From: Bacillus_BD sp963708895
GTDB lineage: Bacteria > Bacillota > Bacilli > Bacillales > Cytobacillaceae
Reading direction: 5' to 3'
DNA: 64,000 bases
Assembly: GCA_963708895.1 (NCBI GenBank)
Contig: CAVPUE010000002.1
Span: forward strand, 310,001-374,000
Below, one piece after another: positions 33,556-42,111 of the stretch. The notes under the pieces are model-generated. The model made no database searches. It saw nothing but the letters and a program-made list of their open reading frames with translations, and was not told where the DNA came from. The position numbers and the translations under genes were made by a program. Each line of letters starts with the position of its first letter. Position 1 is the stretch's first letter.

Positions 33556-34479
33556 ATGAAAAGTATACTTACTTTTTTACCTAGAACCATTTCAGATCAA
33601 ATCAATAAAATCCCTCCAGCTTTACTGAATGAAATTGAAGAAATTCGAGTTCGAGTGAATCGATCACTTGAAATTTCAACAAAAGGACTTGTGCAATTTT
33701 TTCCCTATACCGTGCAACCAGAAGATGCTCTACATTTATTGAATAAAATTAGCCACTATTCGATTTATGCACTAGAAGAGGAGTTAAAGCGTGGCTATAT
33801 TACGATTGAAGGCGGACATCGGGTTGGATTGGCAGGAAAAGTGATTTTGGAAGAAGGACGAGTAAAAGCTATTCGAGATGTCTCATCCTTTAATATTCGG
33901 ATTGCCAAAGAAAAGATTGGCATAGCGAATGGAATCATAAAGGATCTTTATAAACAAAATTGGCTTCATACGATGATTGTTGGGCCACCACAAACAGGTA
34001 AAACAACTTTGCTTCGAGATTTGGCACGTATCATTTCAGGTGGTCACTCTGAAGCACCTATTAAAGCGCGTAAAGTGGGAATTATTGATGAACGTTCTGA
34101 AATTGCGGGATGTGTATCAGGAATTCCTCAGATGACCTTTGGACCTAGGATAGACGTATTGGATGCATGCCCTAAAGCAGAGGGAATGATGATGATGATC
34201 CGTTCGATGAGTCCTGATGTATTAGTCGTTGATGAGATTGGTCGATCCCAAGATGCGGAAGCCATTATGGAAGCCGTAAACGCAGGGATTAAATTAATCA
34301 TGACGACACATGGAAAATCCTATGATGAAATAAAAAAACGACCAACTTTAAAAGGACTGCTTAATGAAAAAGTCATTGAACGATTTGTCATCTTAAGCAG
34401 AACCTCTGGACCTGGAACGATTACAAGTATTCTCGATGGAGAAGGGAATAAGTTAAACAATGAAGTGAGAGTGTTATAA
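33556..34479 (+). CDS. spoIIIAA: Stage III sporulation ATPase SpoIIIAA
   Basis: 307 residues, the family length. Walker A GPPQTGKTTLLRD and Walker B DVLVVDEIGRSQDA place it among secretion-type AAA ATPases. It powers the mother-cell channel (feeding tube) to the forespore. ATG 33556 has GGAGGAGG at 11-nt spacing and gives the right length; the in-frame ATG 33535 has no ribosome binding site. First gene of an eight-gene operon. Confidence 0.95.
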   Translation: MKSILTFLPRTISDQINKIPPALLNEIEEIRVRVNRSLEISTKGLVQFFPYTVQPEDALHLLNKISHYSIYALEEELKRGYITIEGGHRVGLAGKVILEEGRVKAIRDVSSFNIRIAKEKIGIANGIIKDLYKQNWLHTMIVGPPQTGKTTLLRDLARIISGGHSEAPIKARKVGIIDERSEIAGCVSGIPQMTFGPRIDVLDACPKAEGMMMMIRSMSPDVLVVDEIGRSQDAEAIMEAVNAGIKLIMTTHGKSYDEIKKRPTLKGLLNEKVIERFVILSRTSGPGTITSILDGEGNKLNNEVRVL

Positions 34480-34995
34480 ATGATCAAAATAGTTGGTGCC
34501 ATCTTAATTTTATTTGCCACAACATGGACAGGATTCGAAGTAGCCAAGCAACTGACAGAACGACCACGGCAACTTCGAGCTCTTAAAACAGCCCTTCAAT
34601 CGCTAGAGGCAGAAATCATGTATGGTCACACTCCTTTGCATGAAGCGGCAAGAAGGCTGTCACAACAATTACCATCACCCATCAACGGTTTTTTTTATAA
34701 ATTCGGAAATAAACTCAACTCGTCTGAAACGACAGTAAGGGATGCTTGGGAAGAGAGTTTAAAAGAAATATGGGGAAAGACTGCATTAAAAAAAGGTGAG
34801 TTTGAGATTATGAAACAATTTGGTGAAACACTAGGACGACACGATCGAGTCTCCCAGCAGAAGCAAATTATGCTCACCCTTACCCATCTGGAGAGAGAGG
34901 AAAACGAAGCAAGGGACAGGCAATTCAGATATGAAAAAATGGTCAAAAACATTGGTTTTTTAACAGGTCTGTTACTAATCATTTTACTTTTATAG
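34480..34995 (+). CDS. spoIIIAB: Stage III sporulation protein SpoIIIAB
   Basis: 171 residues, helices at both ends as membrane anchors and a charged helical middle (ALKTALQSLEAEIMYGHTPL). GspF-like member of the SpoIIIA channel. Starts on the base after the spoIIIAA stop. Confidence 0.95.
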   Translation: MIKIVGAILILFATTWTGFEVAKQLTERPRQLRALKTALQSLEAEIMYGHTPLHEAARRLSQQLPSPINGFFYKFGNKLNSSETTVRDAWEESLKEIWGKTALKKGEFEIMKQFGETLGRHDRVSQQKQIMLTLTHLEREENEARDRQFRYEKMVKNIGFLTGLLLIILLL

Positions 34996-35013
34996 TAGTA
35001 GGGAGGAACAAAG

Positions 35014-35220
35014 ATGGGGTTAGAGGTTGATATTATTTTTAAAATAGCTGGGGTTGGGATTGTTGTGGCTTTTTTACATACAATCCTAGATCAAGTAGGG
35101 AAAAAAGAATATGCCCAATGGGTGACACTTTTTGGGTTTATCTACATTTTATTTATGGTGGCATCGATTGTAGATGATTTATTTCAAAAAATTAAATCCG
35201 TCTTTTTATTTCAGGGTTAA
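35014..35220 (+). CDS. spoIIIAC: Stage III sporulation protein SpoIIIAC
   Basis: 68 residues, two membrane helices, starting MGLEVDIIFKIAGVGIVVAF. GGGAGGA lies 7 nt upstream. Small integral membrane subunit of the channel. Confidence 0.94.
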   Translation: MGLEVDIIFKIAGVGIVVAFLHTILDQVGKKEYAQWVTLFGFIYILFMVASIVDDLFQKIKSVFLFQG

Positions 35221-35234
35221 GGGAGGGGCCTGCG

Positions 35235-35624
35235 ATTGAAATTCTTCAAATAATTGGAATCGCCTTTATTGCCACCTTTTTAGCTTTAGTTGTAAAAGAA
35301 CAAAAACCAAACTTTGCTTTCTTAATCATTGTTTTTACTGGATGTGCGATTTTTCTCTTTTTAATAGATCAAATTTCCGCGATCATCTCGATGATTGAAA
35401 AGATGGCCCTGAGCGCAAATGTCAATTTAGTTTATTTAGAGACCATCTTGAAAATCATTGGGATCGCTTATATAGCTGAATTTGCCGCACAAATTACAAA
35501 AGATGCGGGGCAAGGATCAATGGCCGCAAAAATTGAGTTAGGTGGAAAAATATTAATATTGGCAATGGCTATACCGATTATTACTGTTTTAATAGAAACC
35601 ATCATTGAGTTAATTCCAAGTTAA
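35235..35624 (+). CDS. spoIIIAD: Stage III sporulation protein SpoIIIAD, non-standard start
   Basis: 129 residues: EILQIIGIAFIATFLALVVKE... through TILKIIGIAYIAEFAAQITKDAGQG to IELIPS, matching SpoIIIAD over its whole length. No ATG, GTG or TTG is in frame near the start. The strong GGGAGGGG (35221-35228) sits 6 nt before ATT 35235, so either ATT starts translation or a base is missing (TTG at 35236 is one base out of frame). The first in-frame ATG (35391) would remove the first 52 residues. Confidence 0.88.
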   Translation: MEILQIIGIAFIATFLALVVKEQKPNFAFLIIVFTGCAIFLFLIDQISAIISMIEKMALSANVNLVYLETILKIIGIAYIAEFAAQITKDAGQGSMAAKIELGGKILILAMAIPIITVLIETIIELIPS

Positions 35625-35689
35625 ACACTACAGGTCAGGGCCATTCTATAAACGTAAAACAGATGTAATTCAAATTAGAGGTGAAAGAA

Positions 35690-36922
35690 ATGAAGCAACG
35701 GTTATCTCTTAGTCTACTATTATTTGTTGTTATATCTTTTCTCCTCATTCCAAGTGTACAGGCTTCACCGCAAACGCCACTTCAGAATGATCATGTGGAA
35801 AAACAATCTGAAAAAGATTATGTGGAAAATGGACTTCAAGATGCAGTTGATTCTCAATTGGATTCACTTAATTTGGATGAATTGAAAGGGTTTTGGGAGG
35901 ATGTAATGGGTGAGTATGGTGGATTTTTACCAGAAAGTCAAAAGGGAAGTTTATATGACTTCATTAAAGGTGAAAAAAAGTTCTCGCTTAAAGAGTGGTT
36001 CACAGGGATTTTAAAATATGCCTTTCATGAATTTGTTGCCAATGGGAAACTTCTAGGATCTCTCGTCATCTTAACGATTTTCAGTATGTTTTTACAATCT
36101 CTGCAGAATGCCTTTGAAAATGGTGCGATAAGCAAAGCTGCCTATGCGGTCGTTTTTATGGTGCTTTCAATTATTGCTTTGAATAGTTTTTATGTAGCAA
36201 CAACCTATGCCGTAGATGCGATTACAACAATGACAAGCTTTATTATGGCTTTAATCCCACTAATATTGGCTTTGATTGCTGCATCAGGTGGACTGGTATC
36301 CGCTGCCTTTTTCCATCCAGTCATCCTATTTCTTATGAATATAAGTGGACTATTTATAAAAACGATTGTTCTGCCGCTTTTATTTCTTGCTACTTTACTT
36401 AGTGTGGTCAGTGTACTAAGCGAACAATATAAAGTCACACAACTTGCTAAGTTATTAAGAAATGGAAGTATCTCTTTATTAGGATTGTTTTTTACGATCT
36501 TTCTTGGAGTCATCTCTGTACAGGGAGCGTCTGCCGCTGTGACAGATGGAATCACGCTCAAGACAGCAAAATTTATTACTGGGAACTTTATTCCGGTTAT
36601 CGGCAGAATGTTTTCCGATGCAACGGACACAGTCATAAGTGCCTCCGTTTTACTGAAGAATACAGTAGGGATTGTGGGAGTAGCGATCCTATTGATGATT
36701 GTTGCGTTTCCAGCGGTAAAAATATTAATGATTGCCTTTATCTATAAGTTTTCAGCTGCGATTTTACAGCCTTTAGGGGGAGGACCAATCATTTCCTGTC
36801 TTGATATTATTGGAAAAAGTATCATATATGTTTTTGCTGCTCTTGCGATTGTATCACTCATGTTCTTTTTAAGTATTACGGTGATTGTCGCTGCTGGCAA
36901 CTTGACAGTAATGGTTAGGTAG
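35690..36922 (+). CDS. spoIIIAE: Stage III sporulation protein SpoIIIAE
   Basis: 410 residues. A signal peptide (cut near VQASP, residue 27) is followed by a polar domain and about six membrane helices. ATG 35690 follows AGAGGTG by 6 nt. Polytopic membrane subunit of the SpoIIIA-SpoIIQ channel. Confidence 0.94.
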   Translation: MKQRLSLSLLLFVVISFLLIPSVQASPQTPLQNDHVEKQSEKDYVENGLQDAVDSQLDSLNLDELKGFWEDVMGEYGGFLPESQKGSLYDFIKGEKKFSLKEWFTGILKYAFHEFVANGKLLGSLVILTIFSMFLQSLQNAFENGAISKAAYAVVFMVLSIIALNSFYVATTYAVDAITTMTSFIMALIPLILALIAASGGLVSAAFFHPVILFLMNISGLFIKTIVLPLLFLATLLSVVSVLSEQYKVTQLAKLLRNGSISLLGLFFTIFLGVISVQGASAAVTDGITLKTAKFITGNFIPVIGRMFSDATDTVISASVLLKNTVGIVGVAILLMIVAFPAVKILMIAFIYKFSAAILQPLGGGPIISCLDIIGKSIIYVFAALAIVSLMFFLSITVIVAAGNLTVMVR

Positions 36923-36931
36923 GTGACGCTC

Positions 36932-37564
36932 ATGGAATTCATTAAAGAATGGGTAACAAACATTATATTATTTGTTCTTTTTGCTACTTTGATCGATATG
37001 CTTCTGCCTACCTCCAAATTTCAAAAATATACAAAAATGGTCGTAGGACTATTATTGATCTCAATTATTTTAACACCCATTTTTAAATTATTATCAACAG
37101 ATTTTGAAGAAACATTTGCGGCTGCGATTCCCATTTGGGAGGAACAAAAGGATGTACAAATAAAAAATTTAACCGATTTACAGAAAAATGAAATACAAGC
37201 AACACATGATGCATATATTTTAGAACAAATGGCTGTCCAACTGAAAGGGGACGCAGAGGAGGAGTTGATGAGTCAATTCGATTTAGTGATTTCAGATCTT
37301 GAAGTAGTAGTAGATGCAGAAGATCAACGTCCCTTCCCAGAAAATTTACAAAAGGTTGTTCTCACTTTAAATGAAGAAATTACAGAGACAGAAGCGATTG
37401 AAGTAATAAAGTCGGTGGAAATTAATACAAATGATCCATTTGAAGAAAATGAACCAAATCCCATACAAAATGACAAGATTATTCAACTCTTATCTGATAA
37501 ATGGAGTATTGATGAACGTACCATCGAACTTCAGATAGAAGGGAGGGACAAGGAGCAATCATGA
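36932..37564 (+). CDS. spoIIIAF: Stage III sporulation protein SpoIIIAF
   Basis: 210 residues, two N-terminal membrane helices and a C-terminal soluble domain related to ring-building motifs. ATG 36932 has AGGTGA 6 nt upstream; GTG 36923 lies within that site. The stop overlaps spoIIIAG (ATGA). Confidence 0.94.
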   Translation: MEFIKEWVTNIILFVLFATLIDMLLPTSKFQKYTKMVVGLLLISIILTPIFKLLSTDFEETFAAAIPIWEEQKDVQIKNLTDLQKNEIQATHDAYILEQMAVQLKGDAEEELMSQFDLVISDLEVVVDAEDQRPFPENLQKVVLTLNEEITETEAIEVIKSVEINTNDPFEENEPNPIQNDKIIQLLSDKWSIDERTIELQIEGRDKEQS

Positions 37565-38229
37565 AACAAGAAAAGGGGCCTTTAACATGGTTAAAAAAAC
37601 AATTTTCAAAGGAAGAAGATCCTGATAAGAAAAAGGGAAAGTATCCTTATTTAATATTGGTTCTTTTATTTGGAGCAGGTTTTATGCTGGTTAGTAATCT
37701 TTTTTCAAATGATCCATCCTCAAACGAACTTCTACCGGCATTTAGTAATAGTGATGAGGCAAAGGGAACGGAAGTTGAAACGTTTGGTCAAAAGAATTCA
37801 GAAGGTAATAGTGTCATCATTGATTATGAAAGAACCTATGAAGCGCAATTAAAAGAAGCACTAGATAAGATTGTCGGCGTAGAAGATGTAACGGTTGTTG
37901 TGAATGTGGATGCAACAGAGTTAAAAGTGTTTGAAAAAAATACGAATACCCAATCTCAACAAACGGATGAAACAGACCGTGAAGGCGGCAAAAGAAAAGT
38001 GGAGGACCAATCTAGAGAGGAACAACTTGTTATTATTCAAGAAGGTGAAAAAGAGATTCCAGTTGTAACAGAAACAAAGAAACCAGCAATCCGAGGTGTC
38101 CTTGTCGTTGCAAAGGGAGCTGATAATATTCAAGTAAAAAAATGGATTATCGAGGCAGTCACAAGATCACTAGATGTTCCAAGTCATCGGGTAGCGGTAA
38201 TGCCGAAAAAAACGAAGGAGGAATCATAA
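37561..38229 (+). CDS. spoIIIAG: Stage III sporulation protein SpoIIIAG
   Basis: 222 residues: cytoplasmic N-terminus, one helix (YLILVLLFGAGFMLVSNLF, about 29-47), and an outer domain with a ring-building motif (KEALDKIVGVEDVTVVVNVD and GVLVVAKGADNIQVKKWIIEAV). Forms a large ring in the intermembrane space. Overlaps spoIIIAF by 4 bp. Confidence 0.95.
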   Translation: MKQEKGPLTWLKKQFSKEEDPDKKKGKYPYLILVLLFGAGFMLVSNLFSNDPSSNELLPAFSNSDEAKGTEVETFGQKNSEGNSVIIDYERTYEAQLKEALDKIVGVEDVTVVVNVDATELKVFEKNTNTQSQQTDETDREGGKRKVEDQSREEQLVIIQEGEKEIPVVTETKKPAIRGVLVVAKGADNIQVKKWIIEAVTRSLDVPSHRVAVMPKKTKEES

Positions 38230-38230
38230 A

Positions 38231-38905
38231 ATGTTATTGAAAAAACAAACGGTATGGTTATTGACGATGTTAAGTTTGGTTGTTGTGTTGTCTGTCTATT
38301 ATATTACTTCACCGGAACAACAACAAAATGAATTAGCTGCAGTAGATCAAGAGGAGGAAAAAGAACAAACGGAGGAAACAGCGGAAGAGCCTTTAAAAGA
38401 TAATGAAGAAAGTAATACTGATACTGAAAAGGAAGCTCAACCTGATGCTAATGAAACTGAAAAAATTGAAACTGAAACAAATGAAAAGCAGGCAAATGAT
38501 ATCGAGGTGAAAGATGCTGTAGATAAGGATGCGGAAATTATTACGAATGCAGCTGGTGATGAGGTATTTGAAACGATGCGGATGCAGCTACTAGATGAGC
38601 GCAGCCAGATGAAAGAAGAATTAGAAAAGAAGATTGGCTCTACCGAACTTTCAGCTGAAGAACGCAGTCAGGCAAAAGAACAAATGGATGAACTAAATGA
38701 AATTGCGCAAAAAGAGCTATTGCTTGAAACTTTACTAAAGGCGAAGAATTATAACGATGTTCTAGTTCAAGCTGATGATACGCAAGTAAATATTACCGTT
38801 AAAGCTGAAAAGCAATCAAAAGCAGAAGCAAATAAAATCATGCAAACAGTAAGGAGTGAATTAGGACCGTTACATGCGGTGGTTGAATTTCAAAATGCTG
38901 AATAA
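38231..38905 (+). CDS. spoIIIAH: Stage III sporulation protein SpoIIIAH
   Basis: 224 residues: one helix near residues 8-25, a long Glu-rich linker (about 32-100), then the EscJ/FliF-like domain that binds SpoIIQ from the forespore side. Follows spoIIIAG by one base. Ends the operon before a strong terminator. Confidence 0.95.
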   Translation: MLLKKQTVWLLTMLSLVVVLSVYYITSPEQQQNELAAVDQEEEKEQTEETAEEPLKDNEESNTDTEKEAQPDANETEKIETETNEKQANDIEVKDAVDKDAEIITNAAGDEVFETMRMQLLDERSQMKEELEKKIGSTELSAEERSQAKEQMDELNEIAQKELLLETLLKAKNYNDVLVQADDTQVNITVKAEKQSKAEANKIMQTVRSELGPLHAVVEFQNAE

Positions 38906-38913
38906 TTAATGTA

Positions 38914-38960
38914 AAATAGGAGAGAAAGAAGTTGATATACTTTTTCTCTCCTATTTTTTT
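38914..38960 (+). terminator. Terminator of the spoIIIA operon
   Basis: AATAGGAGAGAAA and TTTCTCTCCTATT with seven T bases after the stem. Confidence 0.92.
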
Positions 38961-39118
38961 ATTGTGCCATTTTAGGTATAATAAAGAATAAGTTAAAATA
39001 TAGAAAACGCGTTGTTTTAAGGGTGGCTCATCAACTTTTCTTTGTTGTAATTATATTAGATCTTATCGTATGATATTAGCATCTGGTAATAAATTTAAGT
39101 ACAGGAGGATTTATATCC

Positions 39119-39628
39119 ATGTTAAAAGTGCAGGAAATTAGAGAATTAATCAAAGCCATCGATCATTCATCCATAGAGGAATTTACATTCGAACATGAAG
39201 GTTCGAAAATAAAAATAAAAAAGAATTCTGGTGTTGAAGGTACAAATGCTTTACATAATGTACAACAACCAACTGCAGCCCTTGTAGCTAATCAGGTTGT
39301 AACAAAGCAACCTACAGACAGAGTAGAAATGAATGTTCCTGTAAGTGAACCAGTTATTGCCGAAACAATATCTGAAGTGGAAACCAACTTACATAAAATT
39401 ACTTCCCCTATGGTTGGAACTTTCTATCATTCACCATCTCCTGATATGGATCCATACGTAAAAGTAGGATCTAAAGTATCAAATGATTCCATTGTATGTA
39501 TTGTAGAGGCCATGAAGCTTTTCAATGAAATTGAAGCAGAAGTGAACGGTGAGATCGTAGAAATTCTAGTGAAAAATGGACAATTGGTCGAATTTGGACA
39601 ACCATTATTTTTAGTAAAACCGGAATAA
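39119..39628 (+). CDS. accB: Biotin carboxyl carrier protein of acetyl-CoA carboxylase
   Basis: 169 residues. An N-terminal helix-rich region, a flexible middle and the biotinyl domain with VEAMKLFNEIE, where the Lys is biotinylated. Accepts CO2 from AccC for malonyl-CoA synthesis. GGAGG precedes ATG 39119. Co-transcribed with accC 10 bp downstream. Confidence 0.97.
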   Translation: MLKVQEIRELIKAIDHSSIEEFTFEHEGSKIKIKKNSGVEGTNALHNVQQPTAALVANQVVTKQPTDRVEMNVPVSEPVIAETISEVETNLHKITSPMVGTFYHSPSPDMDPYVKVGSKVSNDSIVCIVEAMKLFNEIEAEVNGEIVEILVKNGQLVEFGQPLFLVKPE

Positions 39629-39638
39629 GGAGATTTAT

Positions 39639-40952
39639 ATGATAAAAAAATTATTAATTGCAAACAGAGGGGAAATAGCGGTAAGAATCATTCGCGCGTG
39701 CAAAGAGCTAGGCATTGAATCAGTAGCTGTTTATTCAGAAGCGGATAAAGAAGCACTTCATGTACAGCTAGCTGATGAAGCCTATTGTATTGGTCCAATT
39801 GCTTCAAAGGATAGCTACTTAAATTTTACGAATATCATTAGTGTAGCCATTTTGACTGGATGTAATGCGATTCATCCAGGATATGGATTTTTAGCGGAAA
39901 ATGCTGATTTTGCGGAGCTTTGTCGCGATTGTAATATTATATTTGTAGGACCAACACCTGAAGCGATTTCCAAAATGGGGACGAAAGATGTAGCACGTGA
40001 AACGATGAGAGAAGCGGGTGTTCCGATTGTTCCGGGATCTAAAGGGATTATTGATACAGTAGAACAAGCGATTGAACTCGCCAATGAAATTCAGTATCCA
40101 GTCATCATTAAAGCAACTGCTGGAGGTGGCGGAAAAGGAATTCGTGTGGCACGTAATGAGTCGGAGTTAGTAAAGGGAATTAATATCACTCAACAAGAAG
40201 CGATGACTGCATTTGGAAATCCAGGTGTGTATATTGAAAAATACATTGAAGATTTTCGCCATGTTGAAATACAAGTAATGGCAGACAATTATGGGAATGT
40301 GATTCACTTAGGTGAAAGAGATTGCTCCATTCAGAGAAGACTGCAAAAATTATTAGAGGAATCCCCATCACCGGCTTTAGATGGGGAAATGCGAAGTGCT
40401 ATGGGTGAAGCCGCTGTAAAAGCGGCCAAGGCTGTTGAATATACTGGCGCAGGAACCGTAGAATTTATCTATGATTACCTCAATCGTAAATTCTATTTTA
40501 TGGAGATGAATACCCGTATTCAAGTTGAGCACCCTGTGACCGAAATGGTAACGGGTACTGATTTAGTAAAAGAACAAATCATGGTTGCTTCGGGCGAAAA
40601 GTTAACTTTAACCCAAGAGGATGTAACGTTTAATGGATGGTCCATTGAATGTCGAATTAACGCTGAAAATCCAGCGAAAAACTTCATGCCTTCACCAGGT
40701 AAAATTGATATGTATTTACCACCAGGTGGCTTAGGGGTTCGAATTGATTCGGCAGTATATCCGGGGTATACAATTCCTCCATACTATGATTCAATGATTG
40801 CAAAGGTTATTACGCATGGGAAAACTCGTGATGAAGCGATCGCGAAAATGAAAAGAGCTTTAAGTGAATTTGTGATTGAAGGGGTTTATACAACGATTCC
40901 ATTTCACATGAATTTATTGAATCATGAACAATTCGTTATTAGGCGAATTTAA
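39639..40952 (+). CDS. accC: Biotin carboxylase of acetyl-CoA carboxylase, 3' end frameshifted
   Basis: 437 residues as read. ATP-grasp motifs KATAGGGGKGIR, biotin-site RDCSIQRR and FMEMNTRIQVEHPVTEM are intact. The end NHEQFVIRRI then stops, but the frame one base further (from 40942 to the stop at 40996-40998) reads GEFNTKFLELHDVM, the conserved AccC C-terminus. One surplus base near 40941 explains it; the repaired protein would be about 452 residues. All catalytic parts lie before the break. Confidence 0.93.
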   Translation: MIKKLLIANRGEIAVRIIRACKELGIESVAVYSEADKEALHVQLADEAYCIGPIASKDSYLNFTNIISVAILTGCNAIHPGYGFLAENADFAELCRDCNIIFVGPTPEAISKMGTKDVARETMREAGVPIVPGSKGIIDTVEQAIELANEIQYPVIIKATAGGGGKGIRVARNESELVKGINITQQEAMTAFGNPGVYIEKYIEDFRHVEIQVMADNYGNVIHLGERDCSIQRRLQKLLEESPSPALDGEMRSAMGEAAVKAAKAVEYTGAGTVEFIYDYLNRKFYFMEMNTRIQVEHPVTEMVTGTDLVKEQIMVASGEKLTLTQEDVTFNGWSIECRINAENPAKNFMPSPGKIDMYLPPGGLGVRIDSAVYPGYTIPPYYDSMIAKVITHGKTRDEAIAKMKRALSEFVIEGVYTTIPFHMNLLNHEQFVIRRI

Positions 40953-40998
40953 TACAAAATTTTTAGAGTTACACGATGTTATGAAATCGAAAGAATAA
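40942..40998 (+). other. Out-of-frame C-terminal codons of accC
   Basis: Read from 40942 the bases encode GEFNTKFLELHDVMKSKE and a stop, the expected last residues of biotin carboxylase, one base out of frame with the upstream gene. Confidence 0.88.
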
Positions 40999-41012
40999 AG
41001 GGAGGTACCATA

Positions 41013-41420
41013 ATGACTGTTAATAATATTCTAGAAATGAGTTCTGGTAGTAACAATCTTGGTAAAATTGAAATTGCTCCTGAGGTTATTGAAGTAATTG
41101 CTGGAATCGCTGCATCAGAAGTTGATGGCGTAGCACAAATGAGAGGGAATTTTGCTTCTGGTGTTGTTGAACGTTTGGGCAAAAAGAATCATGGTAAGGG
41201 AGTTAAAGTCGAACTACTTGAAGAAGGAATAAAAGTCGATGTTTATTGTGTCATGACATTTGGGGTTTCAATCCCAAATGTCGCTCAGGGAATCCAGAAC
41301 AATATTCGTCAAGCATTATTAGATATGACGGCTTTGGATGCTGTTGAAATCAATATACATGTAGTCGGAATTCAATTTGAAAACGCAAATCCCGAACCTG
41401 AAATTCAAGACGAAATGTAA
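41013..41420 (+). CDS. yqhY: Asp23/Gls24 family protein YqhY
   Basis: 135 residues with KIEIAPEVIEVIAGIAASEVDGVAQMRGNF and VDVYCVMTFGVSIPNVAQGIQ, the Asp23 family core. In B. subtilis it is linked to accBC and influences acetyl-CoA carboxylase activity. GGGAGG precedes ATG 41013. Confidence 0.94.
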   Translation: MTVNNILEMSSGSNNLGKIEIAPEVIEVIAGIAASEVDGVAQMRGNFASGVVERLGKKNHGKGVKVELLEEGIKVDVYCVMTFGVSIPNVAQGIQNNIRQALLDMTALDAVEINIHVVGIQFENANPEPEIQDEM

Positions 41421-41423
41421 AGA

Positions 41424-41463
41424 AAAGAAATGCCAAGGGCTTTAGTCCTTGGCATTTCTTTTT
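41424..41463 (+). terminator. Terminator after yqhY
   Basis: AAAGAAATGCCAAGG and CCTTGGCATTTCTTT with an 8-nt loop and T run. Confidence 0.93.
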
Positions 41464-41618
41464 GTAAAATAAACAAATATATACCATCTTGATAATAAAA
41501 ACTGAAAGAAATGTGATAATCTCCTGTATTTATGCTATTATTTTGTTAGATAAAAATGGATAAGATAATGTATAAACGAATGTGTTTGCAAAAAGCTAAG
41601 CACATTTTTTATTGTCTG

Positions 41619-41634
41619 ATACAAGATCTTGTAT
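41619..41634. promoter_or_regulatory. Palindrome in the nusB leader
   Basis: ATACAAGATCTTGTAT is a perfect 16-bp palindrome ending 8 bp before the ribosome binding site of nusB; possible operator, protein unknown. Confidence 0.35.
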
Positions 41635-41655
41635 AAATAAAGGAGTTATAAATAG

Positions 41656-42069
41656 ATGAAGAGAAGAATTGCTAGAGAAAAAGCCTTACAATCCATCTTC
41701 CAAATTGATATGAACGAAACTTCCCCAAAAGATGCGATCGATTATGTACTTGATGGTGAGGCCTCTGATGATTATTTAGAAAAACTAGTTGAGGGTGTAA
41801 CAGAACATATAGAAGAAATGGATTCAATCCTAACAAAACACTTGGAAAAATGGACCATTGATCGCTTAGCTACTGTGGATCGGAATATTTTGAGAGTAGC
41901 TGTTTATGAAATGATACATTGTAAAGAAGATGTTCCTGTTAATGTAGCGATAAACGAAGCACTTGAGATTGCAAAGATTTATGGAGATGAAAGCTCTAGT
42001 AAATTTATAAATAGTGTACTTTCAAAAGTAAAACAAACACTTGAAGAGTCCTCATCATCTCGAGGCTAA
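41656..42069 (+). CDS. nusB: Transcription antitermination factor NusB
   Basis: 137 residues, all-helical; RREKALQSIFQID-like start, WTIDRLATVDRNILRVAVYEM and NVAINEALEIAKIYGDESSSKFINSVL are the family blocks. Binds boxA of rRNA transcripts with NusE. In B. subtilis folD stands between nusB and xseA; here xseA follows after 42 bp and folD is absent. Confidence 0.96.
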   Translation: MKRRIAREKALQSIFQIDMNETSPKDAIDYVLDGEASDDYLEKLVEGVTEHIEEMDSILTKHLEKWTIDRLATVDRNILRVAVYEMIHCKEDVPVNVAINEALEIAKIYGDESSSKFINSVLSKVKQTLEESSSSRG

Positions 42070-42111
42070 GGGTCATTCCAGAGATCTACAAATGGTAAGG
42101 AGTTTTTCAGA

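Noticed and set aside
40935..40950. Programmed +1 frameshift in accC
   Set aside because: The ATT-AGG-C context is only loosely like known shift sites and no bacterial precedent in accC is known to me; a sequence error or mutation is simpler.
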